Of a stretch of DNA of 64,000 nucleotides, positions 1-10,693 are shown piece by piece. The DNA is from Isoetes taiwanensis (Eukaryota > Streptophyta > Lycopodiopsida > Isoetales > Isoetaceae). The DNA lies in assembly GCA_021234155.1 (NCBI GenBank), contig JAJEKV010000033.1, positions 13,277,614 through 13,341,613 of the forward strand, in the 5' to 3' direction. The notes below the pieces were generated by a model that did no database searches, was not told where the DNA came from, and worked only from the letters and a program-made list of their open reading frames with translations. Both the position numbers and the translations under genes were made by a program. Each line of letters opens with the position of its first letter. Position 1 is the first letter of the stretch.

Positions 1-542
1 CAATGCAATCTCAAAGCATCACCAATTAACCATTAATCATATTGTGAAACAAAATTCACTTAAGGCAATTTTACTGTAGCAAGTAATGGTCAGTCAATAA
101 TGAGTTCATATTGTTCAACCCTTTATCGAGCAATGCTCTCCCTTGATGCTGGAATCCACTGTTTAATCCATACCCTTCCGTTCTCTCTACTTGTCTTTAT
201 TCTTATCAGCTTCGACGGTTTAGGAGAAGGTTCTGCAGATCGGTTCGGGGTTTCTATATTCAATTTTCGTTTGCCTCCAAAACTTCTTCGATCATATCCA
301 TATGATAATATTACAACCCAATGGTTCAATGCTTTAATGAATATAATGTCTTAAGGTTGGCCTTTCAACCATACGACCTTTAGGTTAAAAGCAAACCCCT
401 TAGTTGAACCTTAGGTTATAACCTTCTGCAATTCAAGGTAAGCTTGCACTCATAGTGCACCAATGAGCATGCTGAGCATTTGATTCTTTTCCCAGCTGTG
501 GCATTCTGCCTAAGAAGATTATGCAATAACATATTTTTAACA
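1..542 (-). repeat. 3' LTR of the copia element (outer end cut off by the window)
   Basis: This segment matches 5161-5693 closely, including the ends at TTTTTAACA. Compared with the 5' LTR it carries a 10-base indel near 205 and scattered substitutions. The inner edge at 542 is followed directly by the polypurine tract. Confidence 0.95.
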
Positions 543-552
543 CTCCTCCTTT
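543..552 (-). other. Polypurine tract of the copia element
   Basis: On the minus strand this reads AAAGGAGGAG and abuts the TGTTAAAA start of the 3' LTR. That is the position and composition expected of the plus-strand priming site. Confidence 0.85.
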
Positions 553-851
553 ATTGCATAATCATATGATATTGAATCTGCACAGAATAAGCTATGATAT
601 GCATGTCTGAACTGCACTTATTCTGTAAACCGTGGCTTTAAGCCCAAGTTGCATAATTCTTTAAACAAAGCCTTTGCTTCAAACATATTATGCAGTAACA
701 GAAAATGTCTCGTGGAAGTCTGTACTGCACTACATTTCTGAATCATGCTTTATAGTCAAGTTACACTTTTCCAATCCACATATTTTCTTCTGATAAGAAC
801 TTAAAGCAGAAAATGCACTGTCTCCAATAAATTTTCTCCTCCTGTATTGTA
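553..851. other. Untranslated 3' part of the copia internal region
   Basis: About 300 bases between the end of the RNase H frame and the polypurine tract. It is AT-rich, and I see no coding signal or structure in it. Confidence 0.6.
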
Positions 852-1316
852 TCATTGAACCTTAAGTGCACTTCTAAGCAATATAAATTTGCTTTCTGGC
901 AGAGCCTTTGTGAACACATCTGCTACTTGTTCTGATGTGTTCACATATACTAATTTGATGCAATTTCTTGAAACTAAATCCCTAACAAAATGCATATTTA
1001 GCTCAATATATTTCGTCCTCTCATGATCAATGGGATTTTTTGCAATTGCTATACAACTTTGTGAATCAGTGAATATTTTTGTAGGTGCTACCTGTTTGTA
1101 ATCCAATTCTTCTAGTAATCTTCTCAGCCATGCAATTTCCCTTGCCACCAAAGAAGATGCTGCACATTCAGCCTCAGCTGAGGACATTGCTATTGCACTC
1201 TGTTTTTTACATTTCCAATTTATGGCTCCTCCTGCAAGAAATACTACAAATCCTGAAGTGGATTTTCTTGATGTCTGCATCACTATAGGCATAAATATTG
1301 AGATCCTTAGAATCAT
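852..1316 (-). pseudogene. Copia RNase H domain, out of frame with pol
   Basis: The minus-strand frame contains the typical copia RNase H block: SRKSTSGFVVFLAGGAINWK, then SSAEAECAASS, a TDSQSCIAIAKNP segment, HFVRDLVSRNCIKL and VADVFTKALP. The acidic residues of the active site (E in SAEAE, D in TDSQS) are present. It normally continues directly from pol, but here the frame changes around 1280 after YAYSDAD, and the usual few residues between SDAD and RKSTSG are missing. A short deletion of roughly 14-17 bases would explain both. The RNase H part would not be made as a fusion with reverse transcriptase. Confidence 0.9.
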
Positions 1317-4191
1317 ATACTATTCCTTGATCCCTAGTACCTTTGAGATATTTTAACACTCTTTTCCCTGCCAACCAGTGTTCTCTTGCTGGATTGTTAC
1401 ACTTTCTGCTCAAGATGTTAACTATGTAAGATATATCTGGCCTGCTATTGTTAGCTAGATATAGTAAACATCCAACTAACTCCCTGTAAGGTGTTTTTTC
1501 CATCTCTTTGATTTCTTTGTCAGTCATTTCCTTTTCTGTTGTCAGCCTATGCCCTGGAACCACTGGTGTTTTAACAATATGAGCATCTCCCATATTGAAT
1601 CTGTTCAACATAGTATCAATATGCTTGCCTCGAGTCAGTTTTAGCCAATTTCTTTCTCTATTTCTTGTAACCTCAATTCCTAAAAAGTGTTTCAACTCTC
1701 CCAAGTCTGACATCTTAAATCTGGCCTTCAATATGTTTTTGCATACTTCTAGTGTTTTCGTATCATTAGCAATCATGATACAATCGTCTACATACAAATC
1801 AATAATGCAATACTTGTTTCCCACTTTGTATCTGTATATATTACCATCATTTTGTAGTTTTTCAAAAGCCTGATCTCTAAGATAATTATTTATGCACAAA
1901 TACCATTCCTTAGGAGCTTGTTTGAGTCCATAAACTGCCCAATTCAATCTCCAAACTTTATTGTTGTCTTTTTCATATCCTGGGGCCTGCTTCATGTAAA
2001 CTTTTTCATCCAATTTTGCATTAAGAAAGGTTGTCTTCACATCCATGTGATGCAACTCAAGATTTAAATCATTTGCTAATCCCAAAAGCACACTTATGCT
2101 TGTAAGTTTCAAAATAGGAGAATAGGTCTCCTCAAAGTCTCTCCCTTTCTTTTGTGTGAATCCTTGAGCAACAAGACGAGCTTTGTATTTTTTTGTACCA
2201 TCCACTCCTTCCTTAATTTTGAAGATCCATTCACTTCCAATTATATTATGATCAGCTGGGCAGTCAACAAGTTCATATGTTTCTGTTTCTTCAAATGAGG
2301 AAAGCTCATCATCCATTGCTTCTTTCCACTTGTCCTTGTCTGGACAAGTTAATGCATCATTAATTGTTCTTGGAATATCTTCATCTGCTACTAATGCCAT
2401 AATTTGATCATAATCATGATCTAAAGCTTCAAGTCTCTTGCTCCTCCCTGTGTCATTTCTTCCATAAGTTTCTTTGTCAATATTAGCTTCCTCCAATAAC
2501 CTTTCAGTTTGTGATTTTCTTTTGGCTTTGACACTTGGCACTTCAGTGTTATTCTCTTGCATGTCCTTTTCTGACCCTGCTGTATCCTTTGGATGTTCTT
2601 CTTGACCTACTTCATCATCAGCAGCATCTAATATGGTATCCATTGGTTTTCTGCAGATTTGTTCAGTGGTGTCCCTGTTTTGTTCAGATTTTGTCTTAAG
2701 CTGTCTATCTTTATAAACCACATTCTCATCAAATAACACATCCCTGCTGACCACCACTGACCTCGAGCATGGGATAAAGATTCTATACCCCTTACTTTCT
2801 TCATCATAACCTACCAAAAAACCTACTTCTGCTTTGCTGTCCAATTTCTTTCTCAATTCAGAGGGTATGTGAGTATATGCCAAACAACCATATACTTTAA
2901 ACATGTCATAATCCAAACAATTTTTGTTACTTGACCAAACAAGTTCTGGAATCTTACCTTGCAGACTTGAAGATGGCAGCCTATTTTGTATAGTTTCAGC
3001 AGTCTTCAATGCTTCCTCCCATAGGTAATTAGGTAGACCACTAGCTTTAATCATGGATCTAACAGCATCCATCAAGGTCCTATTTCTCCTTTCTGCAACA
3101 CCATTTTGTTGAGGGGTATACCTGCAAGTCAACTGCCTTCTTATCCCATTAGCAATGCAAAAGAGTCTAAATTTTGTGGAAAAATATTCTCCTCCCCTAT
3201 CAGATCGAATACACTTTACCTTTTTCCCTGTTTGTCTTTCCATTTCAGTGACATAATGCTTGAAAGCATTCAATGCTTGTGATTTTCTTTCCAAACAATA
3301 GCATTTGCATTTTCTAGAATGATCATCTATGAAAGAAATAAAATACCTTTTGTTTGTTTTCCCTTTCACATTGAGTGGTCCACATAAATCAGTGTGTACA
3401 AGTTCCAATATTTCTCCTGCTCTATTTTTGCTTCTCTTAAAAGGTAGCCTGTTTAGTTTTCCTAATGCACAACCTTCACAAACTAATTTTCCTGAGTTTG
3501 CACTATGGCATTCAATCCAACCTTTCTTGGTCAATCCCTTAATGTTATTAAAATGGGTATGAGCTAACCTGTTATGCCACAGTTTGAAGTCTGGAATGCA
3601 CACAGCATTAACTTCATTATAAACTGAATTTTCCAACTGAAAAAGATTTCCCACACGTTTGGCCATAAACTTCCTTTCATTTCCCAAAAAGATATTACAT
3701 CCATGAGAGTCAAAGTTGACTCTATAACCAAGATCTACTAACTGACTAACAGAAATCAAGCTTTTAATTATGCTAGGCACGCATAAAACATTTTCAATAT
3801 CAACTACATTCCCTTCTAAATCTGTCAACTGCAATAATCCTCTTGCTTCAATGGGTTGTAAAGCTCCATTTCCCACTTGTACACTCCTTGTGTGATTTTT
3901 GGAAACCCTCTTAAGTAGATCAATGGTCTGCACTACTGATCTTTCAGCTCCACTATCAACTACAAGAGAATGAGAATTTTTGTTAGCAATTCTTTCATCA
4001 AGCACATCAAATTCATTAGTTACCTCTTCCTCATCTTCAATGCACTCTTTATCTTCATCTCCATGTTCTTTAGCTATAAAAGTTCCAGCAGGTTTTCTTC
4101 CCCCTTTTCCCCTTGCATCTCCTTTTTTACCCTTGCCTTTGTATACTTTGGTGTTGGGCATTTGGCTGCCAAATGCCCCCTGCCACCACAA
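1207..4191 (-). CDS. Copia pol polyprotein: protease, integrase, reverse transcriptase
   Basis: This is a 994-codon minus-strand frame. In order it shows an aspartic protease (VVDSGAERSVV, about residue 77), the integrase zinc-binding region (LWHNRLAHTHF ... CEGCALGK), the integrase core (HTDLCGP, SDRGGEY and QQNGVAERRNR supplying D, D and E), and a reverse transcriptase with KARLVAQGFTQ, the LELHHMDVKTTFLNA block and YVDD. The order integrase before reverse transcriptase marks the Ty1/copia type. The frame overlaps the end of the gag frame and is shifted relative to it, and it has no convincing own start codon. It was therefore made either by frameshifting or, more likely, is broken. It ends early at 1207 because of the break before RNase H. 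Confidence 0.93.
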   Translation of the reverse strand: MWWQGAFGSQMPNTKVYKGKGKKGDARGKGGRKPAGTFIAKEHGDEDKECIEDEEEVTNEFDVLDERIANKNSHSLVVDSGAERSVVQTIDLLKRVSKNHTRSVQVGNGALQPIEARGLLQLTDLEGNVVDIENVLCVPSIIKSLISVSQLVDLGYRVNFDSHGCNIFLGNERKFMAKRVGNLFQLENSVYNEVNAVCIPDFKLWHNRLAHTHFNNIKGLTKKGWIECHSANSGKLVCEGCALGKLNRLPFKRSKNRAGEILELVHTDLCGPLNVKGKTNKRYFISFIDDHSRKCKCYCLERKSQALNAFKHYVTEMERQTGKKVKCIRSDRGGEYFSTKFRLFCIANGIRRQLTCRYTPQQNGVAERRNRTLMDAVRSMIKASGLPNYLWEEALKTAETIQNRLPSSSLQGKIPELVWSSNKNCLDYDMFKVYGCLAYTHIPSELRKKLDSKAEVGFLVGYDEESKGYRIFIPCSRSVVVSRDVLFDENVVYKDRQLKTKSEQNRDTTEQICRKPMDTILDAADDEVGQEEHPKDTAGSEKDMQENNTEVPSVKAKRKSQTERLLEEANIDKETYGRNDTGRSKRLEALDHDYDQIMALVADEDIPRTINDALTCPDKDKWKEAMDDELSSFEETETYELVDCPADHNIIGSEWIFKIKEGVDGTKKYKARLVAQGFTQKKGRDFEETYSPILKLTSISVLLGLANDLNLELHHMDVKTTFLNAKLDEKVYMKQAPGYEKDNNKVWRLNWAVYGLKQAPKEWYLCINNYLRDQAFEKLQNDGNIYRYKVGNKYCIIDLYVDDCIMIANDTKTLEVCKNILKARFKMSDLGELKHFLGIEVTRNRERNWLKLTRGKHIDTMLNRFNMGDAHIVKTPVVPGHRLTTEKEMTDKEIKEMEKTPYRELVGCLLYLANNSRPDISYIVNILSRKCNNPAREHWLAGKRVLKYLKGTRDQGIVYDSKDLNIYAYSDADIKKIHFRICSISCRRSHKLEM

Positions 4192-4946
4192 TTGTAGCAG
4201 TTAAAATCCCTTTTCAGTTTTGGGCAGTTATTCTTCATATGCCCTTCCTCATTGCAATTATAGCAGATTATTTTCTTGAGTGAGCTTTTCCCCTTTTTTC
4301 CAGCAAATAGGATCTCGGTTCCCTCATCATCATTGTTTCTAGCAACCTTCCTTTGCTCCACTTCAGTTCTCAGAATGTTTTCTGCCTCATCCCTATTCTT
4401 GGCAACATTCCTTATAAACAAACCCAGCTGCTCATTTTCAATCACTGCCCTAGCTATGGCTAGAACTTGAAATCTTTCAGACAAGTCTACTCCAGCAGCA
4501 GCCAAAGCAGCCACAATATTGTCAAATTTGTTGAAAAAATCTGACAAATCGTCTTCATCATGCAACTTCAAATTTCTGAGCTCCTTATCAAGTAGATCTA
4601 TTTGAGAAGATGTCTTCTCTTCAAAATGCTTGATCAAATATATCCACATTTTCCTTGGACTCTTGTTTCTCAACTTTAGTTTTATAGTAGGGCTGACTTT
4701 GGAAGAAATGATTCCTTGTGCCTCTTTCAGCCTTGCATACTCAGATTTAGCTCCTTTTATTCCTTCAACAGGTTCTGCTGAGTTTACTTCTCCTGAGCTC
4801 TCTGATTCATTAGCTCCTCCTCCAGATCCTGCAACAACACTTGCAGTAGACCTTATGGCAGCATTAGGTGAGCTTTCTCCTAAAGGATTGACTAGGTCCC
4901 AAAGGTCCTCCACCTCCAGAATGTGTATTATTGAGTCCTTCCACAA
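4074..4946 (-). CDS. Copia gag with two CCHC zinc knuckles
   Basis: The frame carries a UBN2/copia-type gag (DLSDFFNKFDNIVAALAAAG) followed by two zinc knuckles, CYNCNEEGHMKNNC and CYNCGGRGHLAAKC, near residues 229 and 248. The protein would package element RNA in virus-like particles. The first codon as listed is TTG. An in-frame ATG is lacking, whereas an ATG with the expected start (MSSRFGASLLSAVDVYREV) lies upstream at about 5015 in another frame and hits a stop before reaching gag. I read this as a frame break in the gag start region. Confidence 0.9.
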   Translation of the reverse strand: MWKDSIIHILEVEDLWDLVNPLGESSPNAAIRSTASVVAGSGGGANESESSGEVNSAEPVEGIKGAKSEYARLKEAQGIISSKVSPTIKLKLRNKSPRKMWIYLIKHFEEKTSSQIDLLDKELRNLKLHDEDDLSDFFNKFDNIVAALAAAGVDLSERFQVLAIARAVIENEQLGLFIRNVAKNRDEAENILRTEVEQRKVARNNDDEGTEILFAGKKGKSSLKKIICYNCNEEGHMKNNCPKLKRDFNCYNCGGRGHLAAKCPTPKYTKARVKKEMQGEKGEENLLELL

Positions 4947-5044
4947 TTGTAAACCTAGACCTCCCTATACACATCAACAGCACTCAACAGGCTTGCTCCA
5001 AATCTACTCGACATTTTTGGATAACTTCCCTTAACACTGAACCT

Positions 5045-5056
5045 GCTCTGATACCA
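5045..5056 (-). other. Primer-binding site (initiator tRNA-Met)
   Basis: On the minus strand this reads TGGTATCAGAGC, the standard complement to the 3' end of plant initiator tRNA-Met, two bases inside the 5' LTR. Confidence 0.9.
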
Positions 5057-5058
5057 GA

Positions 5059-5693
5059 TGTGAAAATTAGAGCACAATTCTTAGATCACAATTCAATAGC
5101 TTAGATTGACACTATTATAGAACAAAGCTACAACCTTGTGAGATCAAAGCAATTATTCTACAATGCAATCTCAAAGCATCACCAATTAACCATTAATCAT
5201 ATTTGTGAAACAAAATTCACTTAAGGCAATTTTACTGTAGCAAGTAATGGTCAGTCAATAACGAGTTCATACTGTTCAACCCTTTATCGAACAATGCTCT
5301 CCCTTGATGCCGGAATCCACTGTTTAATCCATACCCTTCCGTTCTCTCTACTTTTATCAGTTTCGACGGTTTAGGAGAAGGTTCTGCAGATCGGTTCGGG
5401 GTTTCTATATTCAATTTTCGTTTGCCTCCAAAACTTCTTCAATCATATCCATATGATAATATTACAACCCAATGGTTCAATGCTTTAATGAATATAATGT
5501 CTTAAGGTTGGCCTTTCAACCATACGAACTTTATGTTAAAAGCAAACCCCTTAGTTGAACCTTAGGTTATAACCTTTTGCAATTCAAGGTAAGCTTGCAC
5601 TCATAGTGCACCAATGAGCATGCTGAGCATTTGATTCTTTTCCCAGCTGTGGCATTCTGCCTAAGAAGATTATGCAATAACATATTTTTAACA
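5059..5693 (-). repeat. 5' LTR of the copia element
   Basis: 635-base LTR beginning TGTTAAAAATATG and ending TTTTCACA on the minus strand. The outer boundary at 5693 is followed by AACAT, a possible 5-base target duplication whose partner lies outside the window. Confidence 0.93.
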
Positions 5694-6960
5694 AACATGC
5701 CTTCCGGATTCAGTCGCCTTTCAGTCCAAACAGGAGCATGGATGTTTTTCGAGGAGCTAGAGCAAGCCAAGGATCAAGTAAATGGCTCTTTTGTTGTGCA
5801 ATGCCGACTTCCAATCTGGCAATAAGCCGGATTAGCATGTTAGCTTAACTTTTGAGGTCTTATAGATTCTGAGATCACAGGACCTAATAAAGGAATCTAA
5901 CCATGTATGTTTAGATAGATAGATTAGACGTTATTCTATATTTCAGTTCTATGGATAATGATGTTCCATTCTATGCACACTCCTATGTATTGGGAAGGGG
6001 GTAGAGACTCTGAAAGCCTTATTAGTTGATGTACTTAGATAGTCCCATTAATTTCCAATTAATGCGGCCTGTGCATAAGAGCCTGCCTGGCTGTGGGTGG
6101 TGGAGCTAGACCAGCTAACAAGGAAAACTTGTCCAATTACAGTTGATCCCTCTGGTGTGTAAAGTCTATCGGGGAACATTGTGGGCTAGGCCTAATAGTT
6201 TGCCACTGAGTGTGGGCAAGGTATGGGCTCGACTCCTCTTGTAGTGGCTCTCTAGCCCGCCTGTAACTGGCATGCATCTTTTGGAGGGGAGTGATCTCTT
6301 CGTGCCTCATTGGAAACTGGGTAGATATAACCCAGTAGTAGCCCCTTTGGCTATGCACCCGGCAGGCTACGGTCAGGCTCCAAGACTTATCAGCCTATCT
6401 GCGAAGTATGCATAGGAGGGGCGGATGGAATGGACTACTCAATGGCCATGTTCTTATGCCAGCCCAATCCATTTGCTATGAATTCTGTCTGCATTGACTT
6501 CTGGAGACCCAAGCCGTCAGTTGATCACTATGAGTCTGAGCCTTGGGTAGGATTCCCCTTATGTTGATATTACTGATGTTGTTACAGATGTTGTTGTTAC
6601 AGATGTTATGTTATGGTGAGCCACCCTTCGAGGTAGATGTATATGTTCTTTGATGCTATGTGCTCATGTTTGATGTGCTTCCACAGCTAGGTAGGTCCCG
6701 AGGGAAATGGGATGAATGACACATCCATTCTTCCCCATTGAATTCTTGTCTGTTAGAAAGGATCCGATGTTAGGTGGACGGCCTCATGTCAGCGAAGACG
6801 TTGACAGGAGGGATGAACTCCGGTTCTATACGATGGGAGCATCGTATACGATCAGGGAACGTCACAGGAATGCATTGCCTCCATGTATCTCATGTCTTTT
6901 TGGGTGTGCCCTCTACATGGTTTATCATTTTTGGCACTCACTTTGATCTCTTCGCTTATT
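5694..6960. other. Unassigned spacer
   Basis: About 1.27 kb. Short open frames here show no recognisable domain. 6080-6480 is more GC-rich and could be the remains of an LTR or other repeat, but I cannot prove it. Confidence 0.4.
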
Positions 6961-6961
6961 T

Positions 6962-7524
6962 GCTTTCTTCCTTGTCCAGGAAAAAACTTGTAGCTATTGC
7001 ATCAATTCGCACAGGATTCCACAAGCTACAGAGTGAGACAGGTAGATGGGAGCGGCCGCAATTGCCACGAGAAACAAGATTATGTGCATGTTTTCAGTTA
7101 CAGGTTATTGAAGATGAAAGCCATATTCTGCTAAGATATCCTGCTTTTGAGATGGTCAGGAATAGTTATTTGACTTTAGCATTCCATTCTAAGCTCCCAC
7201 AACTTCTCAGAGCCCCATCTATGCATGACTTGGCATTATATATAACTTGAGGTTCTAGATGAGTGTCTTCAATTACTGATCCTTCAGTAGTCATCATGGC
7301 CTACTTATATTTTCTTCTTGCTTGTCTAGTATGATCATTACTGCAAAGGTTTTTTCCTTTAAAACATTTCAAGGCAGGGGTTTTTTAATCCTAGTAGTAA
7401 TGGTTATACGAGGCCATTGTATAAGTCCCATGGCCCCTTGGTCTTCGTGGACGTTAAAAGTCTATTCTATTCTGTTCTATTCTATTCTATTCTATTCTAT
7501 TCTATTCTATTCTATTCTATTCTT
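6962..7524 (+). mobile_element. LINE 3' fragment with C-terminal domain and (TTCTA)n tail, copy A
   Basis: The frame at 6990-7250 reads ASIRTGFHKLQSETGRW ... RLCACFQLQVIEDESHILLRYP. This matches the C-terminal Cys/His region seen in the longer LINE at 19823-21615 and in the copy at 63330. It is followed by the conserved 3' end (CCTTTAAAACATTTCAAGGC ... GGGGTTTTTTAAT, then TTCGTGGACGTTAAAA) and about 12 units of TTCTA. It is 5'-truncated; one TTGTT-type interruption lies in the tail. Confidence 0.75.
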
Positions 7525-8282
7525 CTATCTTCATTTCATTTTTCCAAATTTGGATAAATTTTTTTGCCGTTTTTATCCTTCATTATTATTAGTTTAAATT
7601 AGAAGTTCTTTCTGAGTTTTTGTTAGTTTAAGTGAGATTTACACTAGAATGCATGTGACAAGTAGTGACTCTACATGCATTTTGAGGCCATTGGATCTTC
7701 TTGACGATGCTATTTGTTATGATTACAGCATTGATTTCTCATCTGTGCGAGTACCTTTGCCTTCAAAGTATGTTTATTTCTTATTGGATTATTGCTTAAT
7801 GATCACCATGCAATAGAATCTTTGACTTATCTAATTCTTAGAGCTTCCTATACTAGCGAGAATCTTCCAAAAGCAAGTATCCGGTGAAGATACTCTTTTA
7901 ATTCTTCAAGGCGGTTTGTAGGCCCATTTTTGGTTCAAAATTAACTTCTAAATTCAATTTTACCTCTATAAGCCACGTTGCTTGATCTGCTATGTATATG
8001 CCTCGTTTCAATTCACTTTCATTTAGAGGGCTTCAGATCAGCTTGATTTCATAGGTGCTTCATCATGGCAATAAGTGGCATGAACAAATAAAAAGTGCCA
8101 TACACAGGTGGTACCTATTCTAGAGCACAACTTTAGAACTAGGGATAAACTAGTGTCCAAACAACTTTACTGCCTTCTCTATGTGACCCACAATGGCCTT
8201 TTATGGATGAGGAGAGAGCTCTATTTCACTCAACTATACCAATCCCTCTCTTTGGTCCCCAGACGGATTTTATGATTGATGA

Positions 8283-8826
8283 GATGGGAGCGGCCGCAAC
8301 TGCCACGAGAAACAAGATTATGTGCATGTTTTCAGTTACAGGTTATTGAAGATGAAAGCCATATTCTGCTAAGATATCCTGCTTTTGAGATGGTCAGGAA
8401 TAGTTATTTGACTTTAGCATTCCATTCTAAGCTCCCACAACTTCTCAGAGCCCCATCTATGCATGACTTGGCATTATATATACTTGAGGTTCTAGATGAG
8501 TGTCTTCAATTACTGATCCTTCAGTAGTCATCATGGCCTACTTATATTTTCTTCTTGCTTGTCTAGTATGATCATTACTGCAAAGGTTTTTTCCTTTAAA
8601 ACATTTGAAGGCAGGGGTTTTTTAATCCTAGTAGTAATGGTTATACGAGGCCATTGTATAAGTCCCATGGCCCCTTGGTCTTCGTGGACGTTAAAAGTCT
8701 ATTCTATTCTATTCTATTCTATTCTATTCTATTCTATTCTATTCTATTCTATTCTATTCTATTCTATTCTATTCTATTCTATTCTATTCTATTCTATTCT
8801 ATTCTATTCTATTCTATTCTATTCTT
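8283..8826 (+). mobile_element. LINE 3' fragment, copy B (duplicate of copy A)
   Basis: Same LINE C-terminal frame and 3' end as copy A, created by the tandem duplication rather than by retrotransposition. The pentanucleotide tail runs 8698-8826, about 26 units without interruption. Confidence 0.8.
8698..8826 (+). repeat. (TTCTA)n microsatellite, about 26 units
   Basis: Uninterrupted pentanucleotide array forming the tail of the LINE fragment. The sister array at 7462-7524 has about 12 units with one variant. Confidence 0.95.
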
Positions 8827-9491
8827 CTATCTTCATTTCATTTTTCCAAATTTGGATAAATTTTTTTGCCGTTTTTATCCTTCATTATTATTAGTTTAAA
8901 TTGGAAGTTCTTTCTGAGTTTTTGTTAGTTTAAGTGAGATTTACACTAGAATGCATGTGACAAGTAGTGACTCTACATGCATTTTGAGGCCATTGGATCT
9001 TCTTGACGATGCTATTTGTTATGATTACAGCATTGATTTCTCATCTGTGCGAGTACCTTTGCCTTCAAAGTATGTTTATTTCTTATTGGATTATTGCTTA
9101 ATGATCACCATGCAATAGAATCTTTGACTTATCTAATTCTTAGAGCTTCCTATACTAGCGAGAATCTTCCAAAACAGAGTATCCAGTGAAGATACTCTTT
9201 TAATTCTTCAAGGCGGTTTGTAGGCCCATTTTTGGTTCAAAATTAACTTCTAAATTCAATTTTACCTCTATAAGCCACGTTGCTTGATCTGCTATGTATA
9301 TGCCTCGTTTCAATTCACTTTCTATTCTAGAGCACAACTTTAGAACTAGGGATAAACTAGTGTCCAAACAACTTTACTGCCTTCTCTATGTGACCCACAA
9401 TGGCCTTTTATGGATGAGGAGAGAGCTCTATTTCACTCAACTATACCAATCCCTCTCTTTGGTCCCCAGACGGATTTTATGATTGATGAGA

Positions 9492-10690
9492 GGATAAGAC
9501 TTCCATAAGACCTTGTCAAAGTGCTCTCCAGGTCCACATGCCACATCCAAGGATCTCATGCATTCTTTGTATCTATAGGTCCACCATTTTCCACTTGCAT
9601 TCTATAGCCAGGTATAGTTTGTTCATTTTGAGGAATGTATGGCTGACATCTCTATGACTCTGTCCATCTTACGATGGACACAATTTTATAGATGATTTTA
9701 CGGACTCTAGTGATAAGACATATGTGGGGAAAGTTAACGAGTGAAGGACAGAGGCAAGGTTACAGGACATGCATTCTGTTGAGATGTGGGTACAGACATT
9801 CCCAAACCCCTAGTAGGACCAACCAAGATACCCAACGTACTAGAGAATAGGTCTAGAATTCTTCAGTACATGATGACAGGGCCTGAACTTGAGGATAGTA
9901 GAGGAGGCAGAAATAGAGGCAGACAACTATTACGTGTGAATGAAGCTCTACACTTTTTTAACGATGTCATGCATATGAAGGTTGGAGGAGTTGTTTCTAT
10001 TACAAAAGTCAAGACAATAAAGATTGATCGTCCGTGCCGCCTTTTAGCTAAGTTTCAAGATGCTCTCAACCTTCATGTCCTTCAGCATGGTAACTACCTC
10101 TAAGGGACTACTTTCTCAATGCAGAAGGACATATCCTCTCTTTAGCTATTTAATCATAGGGAGATTTCGTACAAGGTGAGAGAAGTGTACTTGCAAAGAA
10201 ATGGTTGATCGTGTGATCATGATTACATTCAAAAGAGGTCCCCATATGCTCTGGATATAAGATTGACGAATTCAATTACTCTGGTTATCCAGGGGTAATT
10301 TGTGAATAAGGCCAAAGGTAAAAGAGGTCTAATGTTGAACCATTTGCCAGAATGGTTTTTTTGGTCCAAAACATGACACATATGTGCATGGACATGACAT
10401 ACATGTCCGCGGCTTGTGGTATATGGATATCTTCCACTTGGCATCACATGCCACCTAACATGCTATCACATAGATATTTTATCATGTGTGCAGTGTAAAT
10501 CTATAAACATATATGAAGAAGTATAGTTACAAATTGGATGTGGTATTTGCCTTGTGGTGCAATTTATATCCTTGTATGACGACCATATAAATATAATGTA
10601 TGCATGTAGCCATCATATATCATGTGCATTGAGGACTTTTTAACCTAGTAGGGACCCTCCACCCCTACCCAAAAAAATAATAAATAGATA
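9492..10690. other. Unassigned spacer with one segment shared with a distant LTR
   Basis: No gene is recognised. 10026-10130 encodes IDRPCRLLAKFQDALNLHV and the following sequence. It is clearly similar to the reverse complement of 29280-29370, inside the LTR-like repeats of the second copia element, which reads LSSTPRILVKFQDSLVRLLQ. The frame 9786-10103 that contains it is not otherwise recognisable. Confidence 0.4.
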
Positions 10691-10693
10691 AAT

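Larger units (their letters stand above)
1..5693 (-). mobile_element. Ty1/copia LTR retrotransposon, nearly complete, minus strand
   Basis: Two direct repeats, 1-542 and 5059-5693, flank gag and pol frames read on the minus strand. The window starts inside the 3' LTR, so about 102 bases of it are missing. The right LTR has TG...CA ends on its coding strand. A primer-binding site complementary to initiator tRNA-Met (TGGTATCAGAGC) and a purine tract (AAAGGAGGAG) sit at the expected boundaries. Domain order is gag, protease, integrase, reverse transcriptase, RNase H, which defines the Ty1/copia type. The overlapping parts of the LTRs differ by about nine substitutions and two indels over roughly 530 bases (hand count), so the insertion is not fresh. 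At least three frame breaks (before gag, gag/pol, pol/RNase H) suggest the copy is not autonomous. Confidence 0.95.
7046..9491 (+). repeat. Tandem segmental duplication, two units of about 1.2 kb
   Basis: 7046-8282 and 8283-9491 are nearly identical and directly adjoining. Each begins at GATGGGAGCGGCCGCAA(T/C)TG within the LINE C-terminal frame and ends at TTATGATTGATGAGA. Unit 2 lacks about 85 bases present in unit 1 (roughly 8024-8110). Its (TTCTA)n stretch is about twice as long. Outside these differences I see only a handful of substitutions, so the duplication is recent. Confidence 0.9.

Noticed and set aside
8559-8899. Repetitive frames encoding SILFY units
   Set aside because: They are translations of the (TTCTA)n microsatellite and not genes.
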